A DNA stretch of 64,000 bases from contig CM049312.1 of assembly GCA_026874595.1 (NCBI GenBank), forward strand, positions 24,547,956-24,611,955, read 5' to 3'. Below, one piece after another: positions 1 to 12,524 of this stretch. The stretch comes from Sipunculus nudus. Its lineage: Eukaryota; Annelida; Sipuncula; Golfingiida; Sipunculidae. Position 1 is the stretch's first letter. Each line of letters opens with the position of its first letter. Below the pieces are notes generated by a model. The model saw nothing but the letters and a program-made list of their open reading frames with translations, had not been told where the DNA came from and searched no databases. Both the position numbers and the translations under genes were made by a program.

Positions 1-1446
1 GCAATCATCTACATGATTATTCTTCATGGATTATATTTTGCCAAACATTTCGATTTACATAAAATATTTTGCTGTGAAATATCCGTTATATTATAATATC
101 CATTATAGATATAAACAGACACTTAATTGTGCTTGCATGGTGATATTTTTCAGAATAATCGATGATGTATGAAAATGCAATGTCATGCAGTGATATTTGT
201 TGTGACAAGTCCAGACATATATTACACGATCACCACAAAGGAATTCAGCATAGTTAATGCCACAATAACAATTAACTAGTTTAAGATGTTGAAAACAGTT
301 ATTGATGACATTACAAGTGGTTCAGTAAATATGCGGAATTTCATGTCAAGTACGTCAATCCTTTATAAAATACAGGTCCATTCATATGCCACAATAGATC
401 TTGACCCTGTGTCGGGGATAGTCACGCCTGGTGCATGAGTAACAGCAGGGGGATATTATGTACCCAGAAACGATCATGCCCCCGCAGGAGGTTTCCATCG
501 CAGGCACCTGAGTGATTCATTTCTTGTTATTTCAGATGATATGGAATGAGGCTTTGATTTGACATTAATTCATTAATTATCACAGTTACCTATGGATAAG
601 TTTTATGCATTATTATTATCCTGCCTTTTTCGTCAATTTATTTGTAAACTAAACCTATATAACAAGGTCAAAGGGGTCAAATGGGCGCTTTTTAAGATTT
701 TAATGGTCTGTTTTCTTCTATAAGGTTTACAAACAAATACATGAAAAACTTTTATAATATCTGGTTCCAAACATTTCCGGGTTCCAACGGAACCATATAA
801 AATAGATAACCCAGCACTTTTCAGTTAGGCTACGTTTCGAGATAAATATAGCGTTTGCCTGAAGAGTAGAAACTTTCAGATGTGTCAAGCACAATTAAGG
901 AGTGAAGTGGCAAGTATGGTGGCGAAATCTTTAATGGTTTCGGGATAAAGTCCAAATAATTAAATTGTGACGTCAGCATTTTCAGCTCAACAATGAATGT
1001 TCAAGAATCAAAGACCTGTATTCTAGACTGTATACGCTCTTCTACAAATATTACAGGTGAATAAAAGATCAGTGGAATAATCGGAGGCAGGGGTGGGGTT
1101 GTGGTTCGGGGGAGATATGCGTGACTGTCATATGACAGAGTATTTGTGACATTGCATTTGTGATATATGTCTATATGTTTGTCCGGGGACAGAGCCAAAG
1201 CTATTCATATATACAAGGGGGTAATTTGTTCTGAAGCGAATCCGTGAACAATTACACTATTTACTCTGGAACACAGGGAAGCTGTATTAGGAATTTTGCG
1301 CTGGTATGTACACGCCGACTACTCATCCAATTTCTGAAATATCTGGCTATTCGTTTCGCCGATGTACCTATCAAACACCTGAGGTCAGTTCAAAAACGAA
1401 TCCGCTCAGTTGCTGCAAGTTAACTGAAATAGCAAAAGAAACTTAC
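1..1446. other. No exon recognised; probable gene B intron
   Basis: AT-rich sequence with no splice-bounded Cys-rich module on either strand and no clear repeat family. It is presumably an intron of gene B, because the exon at 1447 ends with a strong donor facing into it. Confidence 0.5.
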
Positions 1447-1635
1447 TTATACACTCAGATACTTGGTCGAACATCCATTCTCCCCATTCGTTACATGTTG
1501 CCCAGAACTCCGAAGTCTTGTTTTTTGTCACGTGACCATCATCACAGATGTAGGGTACTGTATCCTGGAAATACAGTAACCCGAACGTCCCGGGGCTCGC
1601 GTGCTGCTTGTCTGGTACAGGACTGCATGTCCGGC
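1447..1635 (-). CDS. CCP/sushi exon of gene B (paralogue of gene A exon 9)
   Basis: 189-bp phase 1-1 exon, acceptor TTTTAACCCAG, donor A|GTAAGTTT. It encodes RTCSPVPDKQHASPGTFG, VPYICDDGHVTKNKT, FWATCNEWGEWMFDQ and ECI. Four Cys and the Trp are present. A plus-strand open frame covers the same DNA but is only a shadow. The next exons of gene B should lie left of position 1. Confidence 0.88.
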
Positions 1636-2420
1636 CTGGGTTAAAAGTGTGTAATACATAAATATAATGTTACGGTATCTCAATGTTTATAAAATGTATT
1701 TAGTGCAATAACTTTTATTAGTTCAATAAATACAAATGAATAATAAGCCACGATGCTTAACCAATAGGTTAATAAGTTTGATAAATATTTTGCAACCAAA
1801 TCATCATATTAGATATTGGGTTCTGCATGCGCAGGGGTTGAGAGACTTCTATGATGAGCATGCCAGCTGTCAAATCAGAAGCTTAAGTAATTTATTTTAT
1901 GTAATAATTTTTTTCTTGACAGAATGCTCTCAATATCCTTCTTGCTATATATTCTGGCTGTGTCGTTTTATGAATGTTGTGATAAACCTGCAAATTTAAT
2001 AGAATATGAATAGAACACAATTCAGGTGACAACAAAGATCAGATCAGGAAGCCTGTATTAATTTCAAGGATAGGGATGTTGAAATAAACGTGAACAGTAA
2101 TAGCTATAAATATGATCAATTGTCTTTTTCAACACCTTATATCAACCATCATATACATGTTTGATAACTGATAAGCTAAAGGAGCGGTCGATATCTTAAA
2201 GGTTTAATGAAAATATAATAAATCCAAAATAAAATAAATGAAAATTTAGCCAAAAATGTCGAGGTACACTTAAAGTTGTCAGCCTCACAATAACTACAAC
2301 TCGTGTATAAATAGGAAAAAACGGGGGATGCAATAACAACTAGAAATAAAATTACAAAGCACAAAATTTAAATAATGAAAATAATAAAAAGCAAGTGTAC
2401 ATTTTGAAGAAATTTAACAG

Positions 2421-2812
2421 GCTTCTAAGGCTGAGAGGTAGAGCACGGGACTCAAAGCCGGAAAGTCAAAGTTCAAATCTCAGCCGTGGAGCGGTGAGGT
2501 TTTCACGGTCAGCGTTCATCCTGGGTGAGCGCTCTGCTAGCTAAGTAGGAAGGCTGTACCCCACAGCCGTGTATTACTCACAAACGAGGCGTCTTTGGGA
2601 ATTTCCTCGGTGTTGTGACCCAGCAATTGGAATAATATAACACCAAGGACCTGCAGGTGCGTTGGACACCGGGCCTGGGTGAGACCAGTATATAAAATAT
2701 AATGACAGGAAGCGAGTGCTCCCGCCCTGTTACCTATTCCAAAAACCCGAAATGGAGCTCACCAGACATACAAAACTGAGCTTAAGAATTAGTTAAGTCA
2801 TTATTTTATAAC
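2421..2812 (+). repeat. tRNA-derived SINE, copy 1
   Basis: The head resembles a tRNA with an A box (GGCTGAGAGGTAGAGCACGG) and a B box-like AGTTCAAATCT. It is followed by a body that matches 11227-11625 along its length (GTGAGCGCTCTGC, CCCACAGC, TTTCCTCGGTGTT, GACCCAGCAA, GGAAGCGAGTGCT). It lies in an intron of gene B. This is a Pol III-type non-autonomous retroelement; which LINE moves it is not visible. Confidence 0.8.
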
Positions 2813-4308
2813 ATTTAAACAAATATTTGAAAGAAAACTACAAATGAAAAAGCTATCAAAGTTCTTAACAAAAAAAAGCCATCCAACTTGCACAGAAAAG
2901 GACAGGAACATGAAAGATTCATTATTGAAAACATCGGGTCTGCTACTAAACATAGACAAATTGTTCCACGACCAAAGTGACAATTTTATTGAACATATTG
3001 GGCTGATTTTTCCCTTACATGCAAACCTTTTAACTTTATAAATCGGGTACAGTATTTTAGTCTTGTGATAAAATGCAAAATATAGAGATCCACAGACAAA
3101 ACGGGACACAAGACTCATATTTGTCAGTCTAAAATACTAGTGAAAGTATTATATTTATCATGAAAATAAGGTTCAGTCTTTTTCAGTCGGAATTAATAGC
3201 ATATCGCATCAATCTAAAGGTAAACAAGACAACGATAAGACCTTTGACGATACGTGCGTTTGAAAGGTGTCACTCGTCCACCAAAACGTGGCGTTGAAAA
3301 AGGGGATTTCCAGAGATTTAGGCCAGTCTATGCTAAAACAGTGTTACTGCTACAGACTTAAATCTCGGGCCTGTCGAAGTCGGGTTTTCGGGGGGGGGGG
3401 GGGGGGGGGGGGGCTTAAGTCGTTTACATTCTTTTGACAACAGGGTCCAGGCCTATAAACAATCATGGCCCTCGTGCTGTAGGTTGATATACTGACACCT
3501 TTCAGGGAAACATGTACACGTGAAGAGATGTCAGTGTTTTCTGTGACGTCATGAATCGCATGTCAAATATGGCCATATATCATCACCGGCTAAGTGTCAC
3601 ACAACTGGGGATGTGAACTTTCAGGTTCTTTTCAGTCAGTCAAAATAACATGCAGCCCAGACACCCAGAGAAAAACTCTAAGACAGTCGTAAAATAAAAA
3701 AAATAAAAAAAACCAAATAAATGGGTTACTAACAGACCTGGGACGGGGAGGGGGTGCCGTCAACACAAATAAAGCAGTATTCACGACAGTTCACAGAGTC
3801 CAAAAATGTCCCAAATGCGGCGTTTTGTCCTTTGTTCTTACTGTACTTTCAAATCTACTTACATCCAACCAAAGTCATCATGCAAGTCAGGTTGCATGCG
3901 ACCTTTACAATTATGGATACATGCGGTTTGTTCTGATTAGCATAATAACTTGATCTGACTGGTCATTGCTTACCGGGAAACCTTTGCTAAATCACGGTTA
4001 ACCATATTCTGTGCTTTAGCTCTGGGAGATCCTTTTGAGAAAACTCGACATTCTGCTAAAGTTGAATCATGACGATAACGTTATGATATCTCAGATAAAA
4101 ATTGACATATTCTTCATAAATCGAAGGTTTGTTATCGAAAGCATATGTAAAATACACCTGGGCAGTGTTTTTAAGTTTACATATCGTTTGATAAGTACTG
4201 ATATGTGGGGATAAGCTGCTAAAAGTATCTGCCTCGTGTTCTCCCCAAATCAACTCGAGCCAGCTGCCTCTAAGGTACAAGGAAACGGGGCATATGGGAC
4301 AACTCAGT

Positions 4309-4433
4309 TATTGACCAATGAAATGAAATGCAAGCCATGAGATTTGCTTGACTTGTGTCAATCATGGCAGGCGAGCCTAACCGACACAAGCCTCGCAAAC
4401 CTCACGGCTTGCATTAAATTTCATTGGGCTATA
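4309..4433. repeat. 125-bp foldback hairpin (MITE-like)
   Basis: The left arm 4309-4358 is complementary to the right arm 4384-4433 at about 40 of 50 positions. Both arms read CAATGAAAT, ATGCAAGCC, TTTGC and CTTGTGT when the right arm is reversed and complemented. The loop is 25 bases. It lies in an intron of gene B. It is most likely a miniature foldback transposon; a small-RNA hairpin is an alternative. Confidence 0.7.
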
Positions 4434-5631
4434 ACCAATACAACACTTATCCTCCTAACATAGACACAGTCATAATGTTCAAGGTCACATGACCTATCGC
4501 TCTCACGTGACGTCTAGACGTTCTCATGGTATCTGACGTAATCTATGTATACACGGAGCATATTCAAATCCCAGCGTAATACCGATGGACACGACACACA
4601 AATTGTTCAAACTGCGGTTTGACCGTTAATCGTCCGTAAAACACGATTCGCGTGCCGCACATCGAAGGTTCCTGTGGAACCCTGATTCAACTGCTGTCTC
4701 AGCTGCAGTCTACTGTAACCCTCCAGGTACTGGATACCAGTTATGCATCACAGTTTTCGTCAAGACAAAGTCCTCTTGCCTGTTCATGGGAGCCTGCACC
4801 ATCAAAAGAATACCTGTCTTTCGGCAAACATTATCACTGTCTTTGAAGTACTTTACTGATCGCGTATCAACAAGATGGCCCCCCTCAGACGTAGACCGTC
4901 AATTCCACTGACGCGATCGCCCATCTGGACACACAGAAGACAGCAGACCAGCCGGTTGGACTGCTGAAGCACGCTCAGGTGACGATACACTCACGAAGCG
5001 TTCTGGCTTTTCTCCAGATAGCTGTGATTCACGTCTTATACGAGGCTCCTGACGTCACAATTCCTAGACTCCTCCGCCAATCAGCACTTCTTTCTACGAT
5101 GTCCGTTGTCAACACACGTCAACCTAACGTATACATGCCCCAAGGAAGGTTTCGTGGGAAAACAATCCTTAGAAAATTCGCAGACAAGACGTCGCCTATC
5201 AGACACTGTTGCTATGGGGACCGTCATACAAGATCGGTTTTCACGAGTCTATGCTAAATAGAAATGAACATGGATGCAGGTGGCGTATACTGGTCGCTTA
5301 ACTGCATTATATATTTATATCAAATGAACTGAATTATATATTTACATCAAAGGAACCACGTATTCTTCCTAATTGGTTTCTCACGGTAATGGCTAAACAT
5401 AATGTTACATAGACATTAAAAAAACACTTGCAAAACAATTATCTGGTCACTATGCCCCCCCCCCCCCGTGAAAACAAATGTTCTATGAAAGCTATAAAAC
5501 AATAATAAATACAATAAATTGTTCCTTGTGTCATTGCCGAGCTACCCTGTATATATTAATATAATTATTCAATTTAAGAAATTTAAATTTTAAATATTGT
5601 AAAATATTCAACATGAAGAAGAGGAACTCAC

Positions 5632-5754
5632 GCTTGCATTTCGGTTTGACAAAGACGCTCTGAGCTTGTCCACACGATTGTGACGTTGTCTCGTTCTCAT
5701 TCCTAAGTTCATACCCTAAGTCGCATATTGGGATAGAAGAGTTGGCCTCAGCAG
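5632..5754 (-). CDS. Half CCP exon of gene B
   Basis: 123-bp phase 1-1 exon, acceptor CACGAATTTAG, donor C|GTGAGT; 41 residues. It encodes AEANSSIPICDLGYELRNEN, TSQSCGQAQ and KPKCK. It matches the second half of a CCP (Cys2 in ICDLGYEL, Cys3, Cys4) but lacks the segment carrying Cys1, and Phe-Val stands where Trp is expected. No matching first-half exon was found in the 700-bp intron before it. Either the module is truncated, or an undetected small exon completes it. Confidence 0.68.
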
Positions 5755-6451
5755 CTAAATTCGTGGAAAGAAAATATGAATTAAATGAGGAATGGTTTTA
5801 AAATATACTTTAATATATCACATTACCAGGGACCACAACGATAATGAAAAAAAAAATCAAGAGTAAATATATAGAAGCTGAAACGGTGTAATGATAATCA
5901 TTATTTCACTTGTAGAAAGGTTTTCAATGCGGTCGTCATAAAATATATGATCATAGGCTGTTTTAGCCTTTCAAAAAAGAATATGGGTCACTTTTTTCAT
6001 TAAAATTGCAGCGGATATATAATATCAAAATCGGGTTCAAAAGTAGGCCTGTATTTATTAAATAAGCAAGTACCGGCAAGCGATATATCATGGTTTACAG
6101 CTCATAAAACGGTAGGGGATTGTTGTTAAGGTAAATTGAACACTATTTAAGCCAATATCAACACAAAAAGCGATTCAAGCGCCTGTGATTAGACCAACCA
6201 GAGCCGAGTGTCACGGATTTAAGACTTGGGGTTTGATGCGATTGGTCTGATTACAATTGAAATGATACCAGTTTGTGTCGGTGGCGCACCTCTCCGGCGT
6301 ACAAATCGCTTCGCTAGCAAAGCAAGCTTCACTAGCGAGACAGTTTGGTCCGCTTTTATGTCACCCCGTAACACAATATTGAGAAAATTCAAACTTGTTG
6401 ACAAAACTCTGCGAAATACACAAGAGTTAAATATACTATAACAAATTATAC

Positions 6452-6631
6452 CTATACAATGAGGAATCTCGGGTTCCCAGACTCCTCTCTCGTTGCAGTA
6501 CACCGTTTTCTCCTTTAGACCATCCGGGAACACGTGGTTATCTTTGCACCTTATCTTGGCCCCGGAACCAGCTGAGCGAGCGCATCCTTTGGTAATAGCA
6601 TTTAGCAGCATTGGTGGTGTCGTGCAGCCGC
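6452..6631 (-). CDS. CCP/sushi exon 1 of gene B
   Basis: 180-bp phase 1-1 exon, acceptor GGTTGATCACAG, donor G|GTATAATT. It encodes GCTTPPMLLNAIT, AKIRCKDNHVFPDGLKE, VYCNERGVWEPE and PHCI. All four CCP Cys and the Trp are present. The FPDG and W-E-P-E features are shared with gene A exons at 60985-61164 and 60441-60626. Confidence 0.88.
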
Positions 6632-7136
6632 CTGTGATCAACCAGATAAAATACAATAATGAATAAATATATGATTCATAACAGGATATTCACTTAAAAC
6701 AAAGATAAAGTTCCGTTATTAGGATTATAAAGTTAAGACATAAGAAGAGTAATAAAAACGTTATGAAGCACAATCTGAAATGGTGTGTCATAATTGTAAA
6801 TATATCGAGACTTATTGTTACCAATATCATTAAGTTTGCTGGATAAATCGACCCTTTGCATGAGCAGTGTGCACTTTATTCGCCTGCTTTGTTCGGATTC
6901 AAGTGAGCGAGTATTCCAGGTCATGTCAAATGGATTTAAAAAAAAAGACCGAAACTCCAAAAGGAGCCTCAAAGTAAAAGTGAATGGTGCTTTGTTGCGT
7001 TTAACTATCTGAAATTTAGCACAATATCATTTTTCTTGTTGATATGTCCGACCCGAACATTCAGTGAGTTTGTTGTCGACATTTGTTGTCGGTCTGGTGG
7101 TAAGGGGCTGTGCGCATATAATGTACATTATACTAG

Positions 7137-8238
7137 TGGCCCATGGGCCATGACGCTCAGGTGAATTCAAGGAATGTTGCGCAATGAGCAAAATGACTGC
7201 CAAAGTGCAAACAAATCATGAATTTTGTGTAGAGTCCTTAGAAATGGGTTTCAGTGGGCTTTTGGACAGATGACAACTTCATTTGAAGGTCTTATTAATA
7301 GAAAGAAAATGCGTAAAAATTTGAACATTTAACAGATGACAGTTTCCTTGCAGGTCTGAAAACAGAGAAAAAAATCGTAAAAATTGGGGGGGGGGGAAAT
7401 AGGTGGCGCCACCAGTCTGCAGGAAGTGATCGAACATCCCATGATCAATATTCATGCAAAGAATCATGGTGATCAATACAGTAGTTATTCAGATACTTGA
7501 GCTTTTGTATCAAATTTTGCATTATTCTGGGGGTACTTCGCAGCCCCATAGCTCAAAGGATAAGGGTAACAGAGACCTGATTTCAGGTTTTCAAGAAGAT
7601 TTTTCATGGACCTCCCTGGATATAAAGTTTGAAGATATTCAGATACTTGAGCTGTTGTATCAAATTTTGCATTATTCTGGGGGTACTTCGGAGCCCCATA
7701 GCTCAAAAGATATGGGTAACAGAGACCTTATTTTAGGATTTCAAGGAGATTTTTCATGGACCTGCCTGGATTTTAAGTTTGAAGATTCCAGGTCCAGTGG
7801 TTACAATTTGAGCCGTGTTAACAGATGACAGTTTCATTGCAGGTCTGAAAAGGATAAAAAAAAATTCGTAAAAATTGGAAAAAATTCAGGCGGCGCCACA
7901 AGTCTGCAGGAAGTGATGGAACATGCCATGATCAATATTCATGCAAAGAATCATGGTGATCAATGCAGTAGTTATTTAAATACTTGAGTTTTTGTATCAA
8001 ATTTTGCATTATTCTGGGGATACTCCGGACCCCATAGCTTAAAGGATATGGGTAACAGAGACCTAATTTCAGGTTTCCAAGGAGATTTTTCATGGACCCT
8101 CCTGGATGTCAAGTAAGAAGATTCCAGGTCCAGCGGTTACGATTTGTGCCCTGTTAACGGACGGACGGCCGGACGGACAGACGGACGGACGACGGAGTGA
8201 TCGGTATAGCTCAGATGACTTTCAGTCAGCTGACCTAA
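7137..8238 (+). mobile_element. Pearl-like tandem-core element, copy 1
   Basis: Begins CCATGGGCCATGACGCTCAG and ends with a GGACGGACGG-type tract (8157-8195) followed by TATAGCTCAGATGACTTTCA. Inside are core units: CAGATACTTGAGC at 7490 and 7640 (150-bp period), with another unit from about 7978, and two copies of a 165-bp unit containing GGTGGCGCCACC or a variant. The layout of tandem core, ACGG-type microsatellite and short conserved ends resembles the pearl elements known from bivalves. It has no coding capacity and lies between the Thr/Ser exon and CCP exon 1 of gene B. Confidence 0.68.
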
Positions 8239-8665
8239 AAATATAGATGAAATATAAGAAGATATTTTTCACGATTCTTTCCTGTCTGAACATTGTCGTG
8301 ATGCCTGAAGTCAGTTTTTTTTCTTTCCTACGAAAGGAGAATATGTGTTTATCCCCGTTCGTGTGTGTATATGTGTGTGTGTGTGGGGGGGGGGGTCTAC
8401 GTGTGTGTGTATGCGGGTGTTTTGTTTCACAACTCGAGCAATCATGAACTGAATCTCAAGAAATTTCCAGGACATTTAGGGAATTGGAAAATGAAGAATT
8501 ATTAAGATTTTTTAATTAATGGGGCACATGATCCGGATTCAGGAACGTCATTATGGCATATTCACATATGTACAGTCATTAAGGCATGAATGAAGGAATA
8601 AGTGAATGCAAATACAGTTTTAAAGGGAGTTATTCAAGGAGACCGATGTTAATTCTACTGGTTAC

Positions 8666-9373
8666 CTGCCGTCACGCTTGACGAAGAACCATCTGTTGTC
8701 ACTGATCGTGTACTTGCCTCCGGATCTGTCGTCACGCTTGCTGAAGCGCCCTCTGTTGTCACTGATGGTGTACTTGCCTCCGGATCTGTCGTCACGCTTG
8801 TAAAAGCGCCTTCGTTTGTCACTGATGGTGTACTTGCCTCCGGATCTGTCGTCACGCTTGTTGAAGCGCCCTCATTTGTCACTGATGAAGTAGTTGCCTC
8901 TGGATCTGTCGTCACGCTTGTTGGAGCGCCCTCGGATGTCACTGATGGTGTACTTGCCTCTGGATCTGTCGTCACGTTTGTTGAAGCGCCCTCATTTGTC
9001 ACTGATGGTGTACCTGCCTCCGGATCTGTCGTCACGCTTGTTGAAGCGCCCTCATTTGTCACTGATGGTGTACTTGCCTCCGGATCTGTCGTCACGCTTG
9101 TTGAAGCGCCCTCGGTTGTCACTGATGAAGTAGTTGCCTCTGGATCTGTCGTCACGCTTGTTGAAGCGCCCTCGGTTGTTACTGATGAAGTAGTTGCCTT
9201 CGGATCTGTCGTCACGCTTGTTGAAGCGCCCTCGGTTGTCACTAATGAAGTAGTTGCCTCTGGATCTGTCGTCACGCTTGTTGAAGCACCCTCTGATGTC
9301 ATTAATGGTGTGGTTGCCTTTAAATGTGTCATCACGCTTGTTGTCGCGTCCTCCGATGTCTTTGTTAGTGTGG
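8666..9373 (-). CDS. Thr/Ser-rich repeat exon of gene B
   Basis: 708-bp phase 1-1 exon, acceptor ACTTTTATAG, donor GCA G|GTAACC; 236 residues. It consists of about 11 tandem 20-residue (60-bp) units of the form TSVTTDPEASTPSVTNEGAS, with degenerate units at both ends. It is rich in Thr and Ser, has Glu/Asp in each unit and few Pro, and has no Cys. This predicts an O-glycosylated mucin-like stalk between the TSP1 and CCP arrays. It occupies the same place as the mucin exon of gene A, just before the CCPs, but its repeat is unrelated in length and sequence. Confidence 0.88.
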
Positions 9374-9881
9374 CTATAAAAGTAATCAAAATACTACCGT
9401 CCTGAACTGCTCACAGAGATGGACTGACTGACTACACATATTTTGTTACTTCATGATGCATTACACTTATAACAGACAATATATTCACTGGTATGATTGT
9501 GCGTTGCAATGCTTCATATCCACCTAAATAAAGTACAGATTAACAATATACGGCATGATTCCTGGTTATTCGCTGCATTCAGTCTCGAAATTTCTTTCAC
9601 GTATCCAATAGTTGATACAGCAATGGGGTTCAGCCCAATTAGAGCGAAGAATCGAACGTTTCAAAGTTGAACACATTATTTCGAAACCCCGCCTCATTTT
9701 TCTAAACAGACTTGCTCCTGAGCCAACCGCCTTTTGCCAGCAAGCTGTTTCACAAAAACAGTGGTAACATGGAAGCAATTCAAGAACGAATGCAACGCAA
9801 AACCATTTCGTACGGTGTGAACATGCAATAAGAAAATTCTAATTTTATTCGTGTTATATGAACGTTAGCTAGGCTATTTAC

Positions 9882-10019
9882 CTGTACAAGTCTCAATCTG
9901 AATTTCATCTCCGCTACAATTAGGTGCCGATCTAGGTACACATGACCTTTGTCTCTCCTTTGTTCCACTCCCAGTGGAGGCGCTGCATGTGCTCCATGAA
10001 GTCCAGGGCGACCAGGACA
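9882..10019 (-). CDS. TSP1 exon 7 of gene B (four-Cys variant)
   Basis: 138-bp phase 1-1 exon, acceptor CATATTTTCAG, donor G|GTAAATAG. It encodes SWSPWTSWSTCSASTGSGTK, RQRSCVPRSAPNCSG, IETCT. It is the only module with a WSPWTSW triple-Trp ladder. Only four Cys remain: the usual CxxxCG reads CSASTG, so the second Cys is lost along with one later Cys. It joins the Thr/Ser-rich exon at 9373. Confidence 0.85.
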
Positions 10020-11226
10020 CTGAAAATATGTGAAACATCAGTGATGTACTCTGGTTAACAAATTTAGTACGGCAAGACTTAAATTATAAGTCACAACGTC
10101 TCGTAACAAGAGTTATCAACATCTCAGTAATACATTTCATCCATATACAAATATCCTGAATATATCTCTGAAATATGATTACAAAATAACAAAAAAAATA
10201 TATATCAAATAATCACAGCATTCTAATTTGTAGCGAAAAAAAATCAATTTTGTGGAAATATCAGAAAATATATATTTAACTTTAAAAAAATTAAAAATCA
10301 TACAATTTAATACTTACTATGTAATCACAAAAAAAAATTCTATACGTTTAATCTATTTTGATTTGGCAAATTCAAACAATAAGCACTGTCATCACTCTAA
10401 AGGGGGATATTGCGAGCCCCTACTAATGAATACGTAAATTACAAATTCTGTTTGAATAATATTATGCTGAGGTTATATATTTTGTCGGTTATGAGGTTCG
10501 TTGCCATTCACCTCGTTATCGCCTTGTGTAATTCAATAAAATTCGATTACTTCATTGACAGCGTAACCTTACATAACATCTAAATTAATTGGCTTACTCA
10601 TTAAACCATGTTTCATATCAGGATAATAACTAGACTATTTTTGGGACTATCAGCAGATTTACTGGTTAATTAAACAATGCCTTGTCTGTCGTGTTACCGC
10701 AACTCAAATTGTTGACAGTTACTAAACAGTGATGAAAATAATAATACATATAACTCCACGGTATAATTAGTATCATAGACAAATATAAAGACAGAAATAG
10801 CATATACCACATTGACGTTCAATTTCTGACTTTAAATATTTAATTAGGATTTTTTAAAATTCTACATTGAATGTAAAGAAAAAATCTTCCGGTGAATTTT
10901 CTTAAACGTGGGACTTTTGTCACTTTCGTTTACCTTATAGGTAAAGTGCCACATACAAAGCCACCACAAGTGTCAATTTCAAATTAATACACTACAAAAA
11001 AGCGAATTAGCCTCAGTTTTCTTTTATGATTCAAAAAAGCAAGTTGAGTTTATAGCGCCCCCCACCCTTGCGCTGTAACATCTCTCATTTTATTTGTTTC
11101 TGTTCCCAGTTATTCCCAATTATTTTTCATTTTTTTTTTTAGATTATTTATGTCCTAGCAATTTCAGTCATCCATAATTTATTAATTCATTAGTTGGAAA
11201 TATTAATGAACAGCTCTGTGATTAAG

Positions 11227-11625
11227 ATTGCATCTGTGGCTCAGGGGTAGAGGGCAGGACTCAAAGCCGGGAGATCGTTGGTTCGAATCTCAGCCGAGCC
11301 GGTAAGTTTTTTCATGGTCGGCCTCAACCCGGGGTGAGCGCTCTGCAGGCTTTATGGGAAGGCTGTGCCCCACAGCTATGTATCCCTCACGTACGAGTGC
11401 GTCTTTGGGGGTTTCCTCGGTGTTATGACCCAGCAATGGGAATGGTTACACACCCAGGACCCACAGGTGCAGTGGCACCGGGCCTGGGTGACACCAGGAT
11501 AAAAACGATAAATAAAAAATGATAGGAAGCGAGTGCTTCCGCCCTGTCAGGTAGTCCAAACCAAAACGGAAACTCTGCAGATGAACATACTTAGAATAAG
11601 AATTAGATAAGTCAGCCTTAAATAA
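11227..11625 (+). repeat. tRNA-derived SINE, copy 2
   Basis: Better preserved copy of the family at 2421-2812. The A box region reads TGGCTCAGGGGTAGAG and the B box GGTTCGAATCT is perfect. The shared body includes GGGGTGAGCGCTCTGC and GGAAGCGAGTGCTTCCGCCC, and it ends in AAGAATTAGATAAGTCAG. It lies in the 10020-13430 intron. Confidence 0.85.
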
Positions 11626-12452
11626 TGGAGGCGGTAACCTCAACAAAAAAAAGATTGCATCAAAATGATTCTGGGCTTAGGGGGTGGGGTCATAACACCG
11701 AGGACCCCCCCTCCCCTCCAAAAAATAATAAATAAAAAAAAATGTTGCTGTTAGGGAGGCACGGCCTTACTGATAGCCTGTAGAGCATAGCTTAGGTTTT
11801 GGTCTATCGTGAAAAAAGGTTCCTTGGCTGACTCTCGAACTCATGTTCTGTGGTCTGTTGAGACCGATAGGCTGCCTAGACCACAGACGTCGGTACAGTT
11901 TAATATGTGACTTTAACATATGAATTATTTTACCATGAGGATGACATTAAAAAGATATTTCGCCAGTTAAAGACGTAGACGCGCATTTTCACCATACAGA
12001 CATAGGCATGTTAAAAACGATTGAATGTTAGGACTTTCCATTTAATATCAAAATTTTGAAGAAAAATAAATATTATAGCTGGCAACGCGTACACCCCAGC
12101 CCTAAAAGGTCGACCTAATTATGCAAAGACAATCAAGAGAATAGTAGCCGGAAGATGAAAGGTGCCTCAGATGTCCTATTTACATTGCATATATATTTCT
12201 AAATATGGGAGGGGGAGTCCCCCCCCCATACCCTCCCCGTACACCTGTAATTCATTTTACAAATAACCCCAAAGAAACATGGCTGTAGATTTAATTCATA
12301 TAGATAAAATAAAAATGTATATATTTTTAGGTTTAAATAAGATAGCTGTAATAATAAAATAATATTAATTATTATTATAAGTATTATTATTTTCAATGCA
12401 ACAACAGCTAAACAGCTAAACAATTTTAGCGCCCCCTGTTTTGGAACCGCAG

Positions 12453-12455
<3 letters not shown>

Positions 12456-12521
<66 letters not shown>
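12456..12521. repeat. (AT)n microsatellite
   Basis: Pure alternating AT, about 66 bp, in an intron of gene B. Confidence 0.95.
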
Positions 12522-12524
<3 letters not shown>

